NCBI GenBank assembly: GCA_016702605.1 | Contig: JADJDQ010000001.1 | Coordinates: 919,000-982,999, forward strand | From: Candidatus Intricatilinea gracilis | GTDB taxonomy: Bacteria > Pseudomonadota > Gammaproteobacteria > Burkholderiales > Burkholderiaceae_C | Length of the DNA: 64,000 nt | Direction: 5' to 3' | Shown: piece after piece, positions 17,084-26,557 of the stretch | Layout of the letters: every line of letters begins with the position of its first letter | How positions within the stretch are numbered: position 1 is the stretch's first letter | Notes under the pieces: generated by a model | Told to the model about the DNA's origin: nothing | What the model saw: the letters and a program-made list of their open reading frames with translations, nothing else | Databases searched by the model: none | Made by a program: the position numbers and the translations under genes

Positions 17084-18295
17084 ATGCACCTGCCTCCACT
17101 GCTGTCCACGAAATCCCGCCCCGCTGCCACATCGCTGTTGCGTCTGGGTGCCACCATGGCAGCGCTGGCCGCCCTGGTAGGTGCTGCAGGAGGTGCTGCC
17201 GCCGCCGGGCCCGATTATCCGGTCACCGAGGCCCAGCGTTCCACCGCCAGGCAGGTCGCGAGCACCGGGGTGGCTCTGTCCGAGCTGGCACCCGACGCAC
17301 CCGACAGCTACACGGTCAAACGCGGCGACACCCTGTGGGACATCTCCCGGGTCTTCCTGCGCTCACCGTGGCGCTGGCCCGAGTTGTGGGGCATGAACCT
17401 CGAGCAGATCGCCAATCCGCACCTGATCTACCCGGGCGAAGTGCTGGTGCTGGTCAAGGGTGACGGGCGGGCGCGCCTGCAGATGGGCCGGGCAGGTGGT
17501 GCGGACGGTGTCGAAGGTGCCACGGTCAAACTCTCGCCGCGCGCCCGCGCCAGCGGCCTGGGCTTGGGGCCGATCGCCTCGGTGCCCATGCACCTGATCC
17601 AGCCTTTCCTGAACGACGCGGTGGTGCTGGACAAGAACGAACTCGACGGCGCGCCGCGCATCGTCGCCGGCCTGGACGGCCGCAGCCTGTACGGCCGCGG
17701 CGACACCGCCTATGTGCGCGGCAACCTCATCGACAAACGTGATTGGCGTGTCTTCAGGGCCGCCAAGCCGGTGATCGACCCGGACAACGGTGACGTGCTC
17801 GGTTACGAGGCGGCCTACGTGGGCGCAGCCGAATACATCCGCCGCGGCGACAAACGTGTCGGCCCCGAGGGCGTCGAAGAGATAGTTCCCGCAACCTTCA
17901 CCCTCACCGCCATGCGCCAGGAAGCCGGTGTGGGTGATCGCCTGGCGACCGCCGAGCCGCGCGACGAGACGCCGTTCCCGCCCCATGTGCCTGGCAACCC
18001 GATCTTCGGGCGCGTCGCCAGCCTGTACGGCGATGGCCTGTCTGCCGGACAGAACCAGATCGTGGCGCTTAACCGCGGCAAGGCCGACGGTCTGGAGCGT
18101 GGCCATGTGCTGGCGCTGTTGCGCGACGGCGACCGCCTGGTCGACCGCGACGATCCGCAGCGAGCCATGCTCAAGCTGCCCGACGAGCGCCATGGTTATC
18201 TGTTCGTCTTCCGCGTCTTCAACCGTGTGTCGTACGCGCTGATCCTGTCGGCCCAGACGGCCGTGCGTGTCGGCGACCATTTCGTCCAGCCCTGA
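17084..18295 (+). CDS. Secreted LysM-domain peptidoglycan-binding protein
   Basis: A 403-residue exported protein. An N-terminal signal-like region (about 1-40, ending AAAAGPDYP) is followed by a LysM domain at about 75-125 (YTVKRGDTLWDISRVFLRSPWRWPELW, then NPHLIYPGEVLVL). The remaining 270 residues have no named fold I can recognise but recall the long LysM proteins encoded beside def/fmt and dprA in beta-proteobacteria. Probably it binds cell-wall glycan in the periplasm. The ATG at 17084 is the only start that gives a signal sequence. dprA follows after about 115 bases. Confidence 0.85.
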   Translation: MHLPPLLSTKSRPAATSLLRLGATMAALAALVGAAGGAAAAGPDYPVTEAQRSTARQVASTGVALSELAPDAPDSYTVKRGDTLWDISRVFLRSPWRWPELWGMNLEQIANPHLIYPGEVLVLVKGDGRARLQMGRAGGADGVEGATVKLSPRARASGLGLGPIASVPMHLIQPFLNDAVVLDKNELDGAPRIVAGLDGRSLYGRGDTAYVRGNLIDKRDWRVFRAAKPVIDPDNGDVLGYEAAYVGAAEYIRRGDKRVGPEGVEEIVPATFTLTAMRQEAGVGDRLATAEPRDETPFPPHVPGNPIFGRVASLYGDGLSAGQNQIVALNRGKADGLERGHVLALLRDGDRLVDRDDPQRAMLKLPDERHGYLFVFRVFNRVSYALILSAQTAVRVGDHFVQP

Positions 18296-18410
18296 GGCCG
18301 GCGGCATCGCTGCTCAGCCTGAGGTGCGATCGGTGGACATGCGAGTCGCCAGGTTGACTCGGGCCTGAACGGCAAGCTGGCCCACCAAGCCTTCACTCAT
18401 CCAGCACGGC

Positions 18411-19658
18411 TTGGCAGTGGCGCTCGATTCTTCGGCTGCAGACACCCGGCAAACGCCAGCCGCCGACGAGTTGCGGGCCTGGCTGCAGCTGCTCGAAACA
18501 CCCGGACTCGGCCGCCAGGGCGCGCGGCGCCTGCTCGCGGCATTCGGCGACCCGCTGGCCGTGCTGGCGGCCGGGCCGGTCGGCTGGCGCGGCGTGGTCG
18601 AGCCGGCGGTGGTGCAGGCTCTGCAACATCCACCTGCGGAGCTCGACGCACTGATCAAACGAACACAGCAGTGGCTGGACCAGGCGACCGACCGGCATGT
18701 GCTGGTGCTGGGGGATGGCTGGTATCCCGCCGCCTTGCTCGAGTCGCCCGACCCACCGCTGCTGCTGTATGCCATCGGACAGTTGCGCTTGCTGCAACGA
18801 CCTGCGCTGGCCATCGTCGGCAGCCGACATCCAACGGCGCAGGGCAAGGAAACGGCGCGGTCGTTTGCCAAGGCACTCGGCGCAACCGGCCTCACCGTGG
18901 TGTCGGGTCTGGCCGCAGGCATCGATGCGGCGGCTCACGAAGGTGCACTCGACGACATCGATGCGGTCGCAGGCGATGGGACGACCGATCCTGCGGGCCG
19001 CCGCCACCGGGGCGCCGGTTCGACCATCGCCGTCGTTGGCACCGGGCTGGACCGCATCTATCCACGTGGCAACCGTGAGCTGGCGCTTCGCATCGCCGAC
19101 CACGGCCTGCTGCTCAGCGAGTTCAGCCTGGGCACTCCGCCGTTGGCGCAGAACTTTCCGCAGCGCAACCGCATCATCGCCGGGCTGTCACTGGGCACGC
19201 TGGTGGTCGAGGCTGCCCTGCAGTCGGGCTCACTCATCACCGCCCGCCTGGCCAGTGAGGCCGGCCGCGAGGTCTTTGCCGTGCCGGGGTCGATCCACGC
19301 GCCCCAGTCGCGCGGTTGCCACGCGTTGATCAAGCAGGGCGCCAAGCTGGTCGAGGACATGGCCGACATCCTCACCGAACTGCGATTGGCGCAGGCGCCG
19401 TCGTGGCCCGCGGCCACACCAGCTGACGAGGTCGACGCCGCGATCGGACCATTGGCGACACCCGTGCAACTGCCGATCGACGACAGCGACGACGCCGTCT
19501 TGAACGCGCTCGGCTGGAGTGCGGCCACACTCGACGTGTTGCAGGTGCGCACAGGCCTGTCGGTGTCGGACCTGGTGGTGCGGCTGCTGACGCTGGAGCT
19601 CGAAGGTTGTGTCGCGCGCCTGCCGGGCGAGCTGTTCCAGCGCGTCGTCAGAGCCTGA
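18411..19658 (+). CDS. dprA: DNA-processing protein DprA
   Basis: Binds incoming single-stranded DNA during natural transformation and loads RecA (family knowledge). It has 415 residues. It contains the Rossmann-like core: LAIVGSRHPTAQGKETAR (134-151), TVVSGLAAGIDAAAHEGAL (162-180), STIAVVGTGLDRIYPRGN, SGSLITARLASEAGREVFAVPG, and a C-terminal winged-helix region. About 23 extra residues (181-203, bases 18951-19019) interrupt the usual GALxxGGxTIAVLGTG segment. No ATG start exists; TTG at 18411 or GTG at 18417 are candidates, both with poor Shine-Dalgarno matches. smg follows, as is common. Confidence 0.94.
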   Translation: MAVALDSSAADTRQTPAADELRAWLQLLETPGLGRQGARRLLAAFGDPLAVLAAGPVGWRGVVEPAVVQALQHPPAELDALIKRTQQWLDQATDRHVLVLGDGWYPAALLESPDPPLLLYAIGQLRLLQRPALAIVGSRHPTAQGKETARSFAKALGATGLTVVSGLAAGIDAAAHEGALDDIDAVAGDGTTDPAGRRHRGAGSTIAVVGTGLDRIYPRGNRELALRIADHGLLLSEFSLGTPPLAQNFPQRNRIIAGLSLGTLVVEAALQSGSLITARLASEAGREVFAVPGSIHAPQSRGCHALIKQGAKLVEDMADILTELRLAQAPSWPAATPADEVDAAIGPLATPVQLPIDDSDDAVLNALGWSAATLDVLQVRTGLSVSDLVVRLLTLELEGCVARLPGELFQRVVRA

Positions 19659-19768
19659 GCCACCGCCTGCACACGCTGCTCACCCAACGTCACCCGGCGC
19701 TCGCGCCGGCCATTCGGGCAGCTGTGTATCAGTTCAACAGCTGACGTTTTTGCCACAAATTGGGGACA

Positions 19769-19803
19769 TTGGCGCGCCAGGGTGCTCGGGTATAGTGGAT
19801 CGC
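19769..19803 (+). promoter_or_regulatory. Candidate smg promoter, possibly leaderless
   Basis: TTGGCG at 19769-19774 and TATAGT at 19791-19796 are 16 bases apart. The -10 ends seven bases before the smg ATG at 19804, so transcription may start at the A of the start codon or one base before it. No Shine-Dalgarno sequence precedes the ATG, as expected for a leaderless message. Confidence 0.5.
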
Positions 19804-20256
19804 ATGTTTGATGTGCTGGTCTACCTCTACGAGAACTACTGGCGCCCCGACGCCTGCCCGGACCATGATCAGCTCTCCCGCAAGCTGACGGCCCTGGGGT
19901 TCGAAAGTGAGGAAATCGAAGATGCCCTGAGCTGGCTCGACGGCTTGTCCGATAGCGCCCGGTCGCATTCTGGCGAGCAGGGTGAACGCTCGATGCGGGT
20001 GTACACCGGTGCCGAACACGACCAGCTCGGTGAAGAGTGCATCTCGTTCATCAGCTTCCTCGAATCCGCCCGTGTCCTGCCGCCGTCGATGCGCGAGATC
20101 GTCGTCGACCGCGCCATGGCCATCCCCGGCGGACCCGTGGCACTCGAAGACCTCAAGATCATCGTGCTGATGGTGTTCTGGAGCCTCGGTGAAGAACCCG
20201 ACGCACTCATCCTCGACGAACTGTTCGTCGATGCCAGCGAGCGGCTGATTCACTGA
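19804..20256 (+). CDS. smg: Smg family protein (DUF494)
   Basis: Small conserved cytoplasmic protein whose function is not established. It has 150 residues, starting MFDVLVYLYENYWRPDACPD and showing the family's LTALGFESEEIEDALSWLDGL and the C-terminal DLKIIVLMVFWSLGEEPDALI. It lies directly after dprA, the common order in proteobacteria, but the usual downstream topoisomerase gene is missing here and a convergent DUF1631 gene follows. The start is chosen from the family N-terminus; the longer open frame upstream runs through the promoter. Confidence 0.93.
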   Translation: MFDVLVYLYENYWRPDACPDHDQLSRKLTALGFESEEIEDALSWLDGLSDSARSHSGEQGERSMRVYTGAEHDQLGEECISFISFLESARVLPPSMREIVVDRAMAIPGGPVALEDLKIIVLMVFWSLGEEPDALILDELFVDASERLIH

Positions 20257-20277
20257 GCTGCTGGCGACACCAACGAC

Positions 20278-20301
20278 AAGGCGCCTCGAAGGCGCCTTTT
20301 T
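20278..20301 (+). terminator. Intrinsic terminator after smg
   Basis: Inverted repeat AAGGCGCC / GGCGCCTT with a short loop (TCGA plus flanking A) and five Ts, starting 22 bases after the smg stop. The A-rich left flank is weak, so it works mainly for smg, though the convergent DUF1631 gene ends 30 bases further on. Confidence 0.85.
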
Positions 20302-20330
20302 CATGTCCGCCGCGGCAGAACGGCGGCTGG

Positions 20331-22946
20331 CTACTGCAGCAGGCGCTGCGGATCGGCGTCGAGCTTGGCGAGGGCGTCGCGGGTAGCGCGCACGGTGAGG
20401 GATTCTTCCTGCGCCGGCACGAGCAGGCCGGCCTGCAGGTAACTCGCCAGGCGGTGTTGCTGGAACATCAGGGCGCGGCCCTGCGGCGCCACGAACAGGC
20501 TGAGTTGCTTGCGCATGCCCTGCCAGGCCAGCTGCACCGGGTCGATGCGTTTGTTGTAGTCGAGCTTGAACCAGGTGCCAACCTGCAGGTCACGCGCCCA
20601 CGAGATGATGGCCGGCGTGGGCATCGAGCCGCCTTCGGACACCACTTCGAGCCCCTGCGTCTGCTCGCCCGACAGGTCACGCACCATCGACTCGTCGATC
20701 TCGACATTGCCCACTTCGGGCAGCAGGTCTTCGAGTGTCTCGAGCTGCATGCGCAACTCGTCGAGGCGTTCGGTCGGGATCGTGGCACTGCGCGCCGAAA
20801 ACGCCGCGGCCAGCGCATTGTTGAGCGCCTGGATGTATTCGTCCTGCTTGGCGTCGGGCACACCGGCGGCACCCATGCCTTCACGCATCAGCTTGAGCAA
20901 CGGCGGCAGGCGGCGGATCGCCTCGGAGCGCTCCTCGCGCGACACCTTGGCGCTGGCCAGCCAGATCAGCTCGGCCGCACCCTTGTGCATACGTTTGGTC
21001 TGGTCGCTGCTCTGACCGGCCTTGACCGCCGTGGTCGCCAGCACATCCGCCCAGACCTGGAACAAGAACTCGCGCACACCGTCGTGCACCGGCACGGCAT
21101 TGAGCATCTTGCGCATCTCGATCGTGTACTGGATCGCGAGTGTTTCGCGCTGTTCGATCTGCTGCGCCAGCGACACACCCTTGCTCGCCGCGGCGTGGGT
21201 GGTCTTGAAGTAGTTCTCGAGGAAACGCTCGAACTCGGTCAGCACGGTCTGGAAGACACGCCGACCGGTGTCCGGATAGGCCTCGACCACCTGCACGACA
21301 CGTTTGATCTCTTTTTCGAGCGGCTCGTCGCTCAGACCGACGTCGCCGCCTTCGAAGCCCATCACACACGCACCCATGCGGTCGATGAGTTTGCGTGCCG
21401 GATGGTCGATGGTGGCGAAGAAGTCGGGCTCGACGATGGCCACGCGCAGCACCGGCATCTGCAGGCGGGCGAACCACACGCGAATGACAGGCGGAATACG
21501 CTCTTCCGTCAGCAGCGCCTGGAACATCAGGGCCACCACCTCGATGGTGGCGCGCTCGACCGGGGTGGTCGCCGCGTCCTTGAGCTCCTGCTTGCGCTGC
21601 TGCATCTCGCGCAGCAACACAGGGGGATTGAAGGCAGCGGCCGCCTCGGCCTGGGCGATCGTGCCAGTGCCACCACCGGCCGGCGAATCGAAGCGCTGCT
21701 GCATCGCGGCCTGCGCCGCACCGATGGCGGCGCGCAACTGCGGCGAGGCAGCGTGCGGCTGGGCGATCGTCGAGCCGCCGAACTCGGGTACCTGCCGCAC
21801 CACCAGCCGATTGAGGCGGCCGATCACCGCCTCGGCATGTTCGAGCCCGCGCGCCAGCAGGCCCGAGCGGGTCATCATGCGGGTTTCTTCGTGCACCGCA
21901 GCGCGGCCCACCTCGGTGCCGCCGCCGCCCAGCCCCATCGTCGACCCACCACCCGAACCACGCGCCGAGCCCCCACGGGCACCCAGCCCGGGGCTGAGTT
22001 CGGTGGCGGCGAACATGGTGGTGTCGTCGCTGCTCGACGACGGTGGTTTGTGCAAGCTGCCCGGCGTGGGGAACTTGGGTTTGGGTGCCTGTCCGGAAGG
22101 CTGCGGCGGTTGGACCGGCGCGTTGCGCAGGTCGTCACCGCGGCTGCTGGCCTGCGACGCAGCGCCGGGCCCGGCATTTCCTGACCGGCCTTGCGGACCG
22201 GCCGGGTTGGCACCCAGGGTCGACGCGCCAGACGCCTGCGCGCCCGCTCCGGTCTGGTTGGCCGAGGCCAGCGGCGCTCCGCTCAGGTCACGGCCTCGCC
22301 GGATGAACGGTCGCAGGTTGACGTCCGGGCAGACGCGTTGTTCGATCAACCAGCGGTTGCACTCGTGGAACGCCTCCTGCACCAGGGCCGAAAACTCTTC
22401 GTGCAGGATGTGTTGCGCCGTGCGCCAATGTTCGATGGTGAGGCCAGCGGCGCGCCACGCGTCGATGGCCAGTCGCGCCATCACATTGGGACGCAAAACG
22501 TCGTGCACATCGAGTTCCTCGCGCCGTTCGAGCGAGGACATGCGAAAACGCAGGTCGGCGAACTCCCACGAGGCCTTGTCCATCATGGCCAGGCCCAGCC
22601 GGGAGCCAAGAATCTCGATCTCGATCGTGTCGTCGTCGACCAGCGCCAGATCCTTGGCCATCATGGTCGGCGCAAAAGCGTTCTGGCTCGTGCCGGGCGG
22701 GTGCGGCAACAGGGCGGCGCGCACACTGGTCGTCATGGCCTGCTGCCAGCGCGGCGCCATCCGTGGCAGGTCGAGCACCAGGTCGCGGCGCCGCGTGATC
22801 TGGTCGGGCGAGCCCACCTGGCTCATCAGCTCGCGCACCGCGTTGATGGTGGCCCGCACCAAGGGCGGCAACTCACGAACCAGCACCTCGACGTAATGAC
22901 GCCTGGCCTGTGCGGCGAGAGCGGGAGTCGGTGCGGCGGTCACCAT
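20331..22946 (-). CDS. DUF1631 family protein
   Basis: Large 871-residue protein of a family of unknown function found in beta- and gamma-proteobacteria. No signal peptide or clear membrane segment. The first about 200 residues and residues 370 to the end are conserved-looking helical regions (for example PPVIRVWFARLQMPVLRVAIV and FARTLDHPARKLIDRMG-like text in the middle). They are joined by a long low-complexity linker (about 205-350) rich in Gly, Ser, Ala and Pro. The C-terminus SWARDLQVGTWFKLDYNKRI...LFVAPQGRALMFQQHRLASYL is the recognisable part and resembles PilZ-like endings. The start is the ATG at 22946. It is monocistronic and convergent with smg. Confidence 0.8.
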   Translation of the reverse strand: MVTAAPTPALAAQARRHYVEVLVRELPPLVRATINAVRELMSQVGSPDQITRRRDLVLDLPRMAPRWQQAMTTSVRAALLPHPPGTSQNAFAPTMMAKDLALVDDDTIEIEILGSRLGLAMMDKASWEFADLRFRMSSLERREELDVHDVLRPNVMARLAIDAWRAAGLTIEHWRTAQHILHEEFSALVQEAFHECNRWLIEQRVCPDVNLRPFIRRGRDLSGAPLASANQTGAGAQASGASTLGANPAGPQGRSGNAGPGAASQASSRGDDLRNAPVQPPQPSGQAPKPKFPTPGSLHKPPSSSSDDTTMFAATELSPGLGARGGSARGSGGGSTMGLGGGGTEVGRAAVHEETRMMTRSGLLARGLEHAEAVIGRLNRLVVRQVPEFGGSTIAQPHAASPQLRAAIGAAQAAMQQRFDSPAGGGTGTIAQAEAAAAFNPPVLLREMQQRKQELKDAATTPVERATIEVVALMFQALLTEERIPPVIRVWFARLQMPVLRVAIVEPDFFATIDHPARKLIDRMGACVMGFEGGDVGLSDEPLEKEIKRVVQVVEAYPDTGRRVFQTVLTEFERFLENYFKTTHAAASKGVSLAQQIEQRETLAIQYTIEMRKMLNAVPVHDGVREFLFQVWADVLATTAVKAGQSSDQTKRMHKGAAELIWLASAKVSREERSEAIRRLPPLLKLMREGMGAAGVPDAKQDEYIQALNNALAAAFSARSATIPTERLDELRMQLETLEDLLPEVGNVEIDESMVRDLSGEQTQGLEVVSEGGSMPTPAIISWARDLQVGTWFKLDYNKRIDPVQLAWQGMRKQLSLFVAPQGRALMFQQHRLASYLQAGLLVPAQEESLTVRATRDALAKLDADPQRLLQ

Positions 22947-22998
22947 GGACGAGGGCGGCGGCGGGCGTGAAGATCAGGGTTGCGAGGCGCGGCTGACT

Positions 22999-24030
22999 CT
23001 ACACCACGGCCCCGGCGTTCGGATCGTTGGGGTCCTGGTCCTTGATACCACTGCTGACGAGATCTTCACGTTTGACACCCAACCACATCGCGATGGCCGC
23101 AGCGACGAAGACCGACGAATAGATGCCGAACAGGATGCCGATGGTCAGGGCCAGCGCAAAGTAGTGCAGCGTCGGGCCGCCGAACAGCAACATCGACAAC
23201 ACCATCATCTGTGTGGACCCGTGGGTGATGATGGTGCGGCTCATCGTGCTGGTGATGGCGTGGTCGATCACCTCCTGCGTATTCATCTTGCGGAACTTGC
23301 GGAAGGCCTCGCGGATCCGGTCGAAGATCACCACCGACTCGTTGACCGAGTACCCCAGCACAGCCAGCACCGCCGCCAGCACCGACAGCGAGAACTCCCA
23401 CTGGAAGTAGGCGAAGAAGCCCAGAATGATGATCACGTCGTGCAGGTTGGCGACGATGGCCGCCACCGAGAACTTCCATTCGAAGCGAAAGGCCAGGTAG
23501 ATCATGATGCCGATGACCACGAAGGCCAGCGCCTTGGCACCGTCCTCGGCCAGTTCACGCCCGACCTGAGGGCCGACGAACTCGCTGCGAGACAGCCGCA
23601 CCGGCTCGGCCCCATTGACCTCGCACACCTGACGGCTCACCGATTCACCCTTGTCGCTGGTGAACTGGCGCTGCGTCACCTGACCTTGCTCGACCTTGCA
23701 CAGTTCGGCGAAGACGCGGCCGACCACGTCGGCCTGCTTGACGTCGGGACGCAGCGGCAGGCGGATCAACACGTCGCGCGAGGTGCCGAAGTTCTGCACC
23801 TGAACCTCGCCGAACTTCATGGCCTCGACCGTCTCGCGCACCTTCACGATGTTGGCGCTTTGCGCGTAGCCGACCTCGATCACCGTGCCGCCGGTGAACT
23901 CGATCGACAGGTGCAAGCCGCGCGAGAAAAGAAAGAACACCGCGGCGAGAAATGTCAGCGCCGAGATGAGGTTGAACACCAGCGCGTGCCGCATGAACGG
24001 GATGTCGCGCTTGATCCGGAAAAATTCCAT
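22999..24030 (-). CDS. secF: Protein translocase subunit SecF
   Basis: Inner-membrane partner of SecD; together they use proton-motive force to help complete protein translocation. It has 343 residues with about six membrane helices, a first periplasmic domain, and the SecD/SecF motifs LSIEFTGGTVIEVGY and GYSVNESVVIFDRIRE. The ATG at 24030 begins MEFFRIKRDIPFMRH. It lies 72 bases downstream of secD. The C-terminal 30 residues are variable. Confidence 0.97.
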   Translation of the reverse strand: MEFFRIKRDIPFMRHALVFNLISALTFLAAVFFLFSRGLHLSIEFTGGTVIEVGYAQSANIVKVRETVEAMKFGEVQVQNFGTSRDVLIRLPLRPDVKQADVVGRVFAELCKVEQGQVTQRQFTSDKGESVSRQVCEVNGAEPVRLSRSEFVGPQVGRELAEDGAKALAFVVIGIMIYLAFRFEWKFSVAAIVANLHDVIIILGFFAYFQWEFSLSVLAAVLAVLGYSVNESVVIFDRIREAFRKFRKMNTQEVIDHAITSTMSRTIITHGSTQMMVLSMLLFGGPTLHYFALALTIGILFGIYSSVFVAAAIAMWLGVKREDLVSSGIKDQDPNDPNAGAVV

Positions 24031-24102
24031 CAGTTGTCCTCGAGAGTCTGCGGTGCACCCGGCCGGTCGGCGCGGATGCGGCGGCTCATCATGTGGTCAG
24101 GG

Positions 24103-25962
24103 TCATAACGCGTCAGGCTTCCAGACCTGGCCGATCGACACGGATTGCAGCTTCTTCTTGCGGCCGTACCACAGGTTCACCAGCCCACGCGAGAACAACA
24201 CGGCCGAGAACATCGACGTCATGATGCCCAGGCAATGCACCACCGCGAAGCCGCGCACCGGGCCCGAACCGAAGGCCAGCAAGGCCACACCGGCAATCAA
24301 CGTGGTGACGTTGGAGTCGAGAATGGTGGCCCAGGCCCGTTCGTAGCCGGTATGGATGGCGGCCTGCGGCGAAGAGCCGGCGCGCAACTCCTCGCGCACC
24401 CGCTCGTTGATCAGCACGTTGGCGTCGATGGCCATGCCGAGCACCAGGGCAATGGCCGCGATTCCCGGCAGTGTGAGGGTGGCTTGCAACATCGACAGAA
24501 TCGCCACCAGCAGCAGCAGGTTCACGGCCAGTGCCAGCGTCGAGAACACACCGAACAACATGTAGTACAGACACATGAACACGGCAATGGCGACAAAGCC
24601 GTACAGCACGCTGTCGAAGCCCTTGGCGATGTTCTCGGCGCCCAGGCTGGGGCCGATGAGGCGTTCCTCGATGATTTCCATCGGCGCGGCCAGCGAGCCG
24701 GCGCGCAGCAGCAGCGCCGTGTCGGCAGCTTCGATCGGTGTCATCGCGCCCGAGATCTGCACGCGTCCGCCGCCGATCTCGCTGCGGATCACCGGTGCAG
24801 TCACGACCTCGCCCTTGCCCTTCTCGAACAGCAGGATGGCCATGCGTTTGCCGATGCTTTCGCGTGTCACGTCGCGAAAGATGCGTGAGCCGCGTGCATC
24901 GAGCGTGAGGTGCACGGCCGGCTGCTGGGTGTCGTCGAAGCCCGGCTGTGCGTCGGTGAGGTTCTCGCCGGTCAGCACCACCTGGCGCTTGACGATGATG
25001 GGGAGCCCGCCGCGTTCGTTGTAGCGCTCGGTGCCGAAGGGCACCGGCCCGCCGCCGCTGGCCGCAGCTGCGGCTTCGGCGCTGTCGTCGACCATACGCA
25101 CTTCGAGTGTGGCAGTGCGTCCGATGATGTCCTTGGCCTTGGCCACGTCCTGCACGCCGGGCAGTTGCACGACCACCCGGTCGATGCCTTGCTGCTGGAT
25201 CACCGGCTCGGCCACGCCGAGTTCGTTGATGCGGTTGTGCAACGTGGTGATGTTTTGCTTGATCGCCTGATCCTGCACACGCCGACCGGCGTCGAGCTTG
25301 AGCTGAGCGACCAACTTGGGTTCGGTGCCGTCGTCGACCTCGCGCCAGTCGAGGTCGGGCAACTGCTCACTCAGCAACGTGAGCGCAGCCTTGCGAACCT
25401 CGGGCTCACGAAACCGCAGCTCCACCGTCTGGCCGTTGCGGCTGATGCCGGCATGGCGAATGTTCTTGTCACGCAATTGGCTGCGGATGTCGCCAGCCAG
25501 CGACTCGGCCTTCTTGGTGAGCGCCGCCTGCATGTCGACCTGCATCAGGAAGTGCACACCACCGCGCAGGTCCAGCCCCAGGTACATCGGCAGGGCATTC
25601 AGGCTGGTCAGCCAGTGCGGCGAACGCGACACCAGGTTGAGTGCCACGATGTAGCTCGGATCGCTCGGGTCGGGATTGACGGCCTTGGCGATGGCGTCTC
25701 GAGCCTTGAGCTGGGTATCGGTATCGCCGAAACGGGCGCGCACCGACGTGCCTTCGAGCAGCACGAAATCAGCCTTGATCGCCGCCTGGTCGAGCGCGCT
25801 GACGACGCGTGCCAGCAGCTCGGATTCGACCTTCACCGTCGCCTTGCCGCTGGACACCTGCACGGCAGGCGCTTCTCCAAAGAAATTGGGCAGGGTGTAG
25901 AGCGCCCCGATCACCACGGCCAGCGCCAGGATCAGATATTTCCACCAGGGGTAACGATTCAT
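24103..25962 (-). CDS. secD: Protein translocase subunit SecD
   Basis: Large membrane subunit of the Sec accessory complex. It has 619 residues: an N-terminal membrane helix (YPWWKYLILALAVVIGALYTLPN), a long periplasmic P1 domain containing GLDLRGGVHFLMQVD, and five helices at the C-terminus with the conserved LTLPGIAAIALVLGMAID and DANVLINERVREEL segments. The ATG at 25962 is the family start. yajC lies 72 bases upstream, so yajC-secD-secF forms one unit. The usual queA/tgt genes upstream are absent. Confidence 0.97.
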   Translation of the reverse strand: MNRYPWWKYLILALAVVIGALYTLPNFFGEAPAVQVSSGKATVKVESELLARVVSALDQAAIKADFVLLEGTSVRARFGDTDTQLKARDAIAKAVNPDPSDPSYIVALNLVSRSPHWLTSLNALPMYLGLDLRGGVHFLMQVDMQAALTKKAESLAGDIRSQLRDKNIRHAGISRNGQTVELRFREPEVRKAALTLLSEQLPDLDWREVDDGTEPKLVAQLKLDAGRRVQDQAIKQNITTLHNRINELGVAEPVIQQQGIDRVVVQLPGVQDVAKAKDIIGRTATLEVRMVDDSAEAAAAASGGGPVPFGTERYNERGGLPIIVKRQVVLTGENLTDAQPGFDDTQQPAVHLTLDARGSRIFRDVTRESIGKRMAILLFEKGKGEVVTAPVIRSEIGGGRVQISGAMTPIEAADTALLLRAGSLAAPMEIIEERLIGPSLGAENIAKGFDSVLYGFVAIAVFMCLYYMLFGVFSTLALAVNLLLLVAILSMLQATLTLPGIAAIALVLGMAIDANVLINERVREELRAGSSPQAAIHTGYERAWATILDSNVTTLIAGVALLAFGSGPVRGFAVVHCLGIMTSMFSAVLFSRGLVNLWYGRKKKLQSVSIGQVWKPDAL

Positions 25963-26034
25963 GCGATTTCCTTGCGGGCAAGCGGCAACAGCGCGGGGCG
26001 GCTTCGCCCCTGGCGCTGCGGCAGACGGGGCCGC

Positions 26035-26358
26035 TTACTTGACGGTGCCCTTGGGCAGAACCTGGATCACGGCGCCGCGCTGGCACTGCACCTCGACGCC
26101 GTTGGCCACTTCGAGGCTCAGGTAGATGTCGCCCACCTTGGTGATCTTGCCCAGCATGCCGCCGGAGGTGACCACCTCGTCGCCCTTGGCGATGGCGTCG
26201 ATCATGGCCTTGTGTTCCTTCTGCTTCTTCATCTGGGGACGAATCATGACGAAGTACAGCACCACGAACATCAGCACCAGAGGCAGCATGCTCATGAGGG
26301 ACGAGCCGCCAGCAGGAGCGGCAGCGGGTGCTTGGGCAAAGGCGTTGGAAATGAACAC
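26035..26358 (-). CDS. yajC: Preprotein translocase subunit YajC
   Basis: Small single-pass membrane protein associated with SecDF. It has 107 residues: a short N-terminus rich in Ala and Pro, one membrane helix (MLPLVLMFVVLYFVMIRPQM), then the cytoplasmic YajC core with KAMIDAIAKGDEVVTSGGMLGKI. It begins with a GTG at 26358, preceded by CAGGAG at a good distance. It is the first gene of the yajC-secD-secF unit and is divergent from the GGDEF/EAL-like gene. Confidence 0.95.
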   Translation of the reverse strand: MFISNAFAQAPAAAPAGGSSLMSMLPLVLMFVVLYFVMIRPQMKKQKEHKAMIDAIAKGDEVVTSGGMLGKITKVGDIYLSLEVANGVEVQCQRGAVIQVLPKGTVK

Positions 26359-26557
26359 GGTAGAACTCCTGCGACGCAGACAAAGCGGCCGATTCTAGGG
26401 CCCGGCACTCGGCGGGCGCGACCTGCACTTGCGCGGCGTGCATCACGGCCACGCGGGTACAGCGCCGGCAGACCTACATCCGGCGCCCTGAGGCGCCGAT
26501 AAGCCATGGAACCCGGCACTCGCCGCGGCGTCGTCCAGCCCCACCGCCAGGCCCCGC

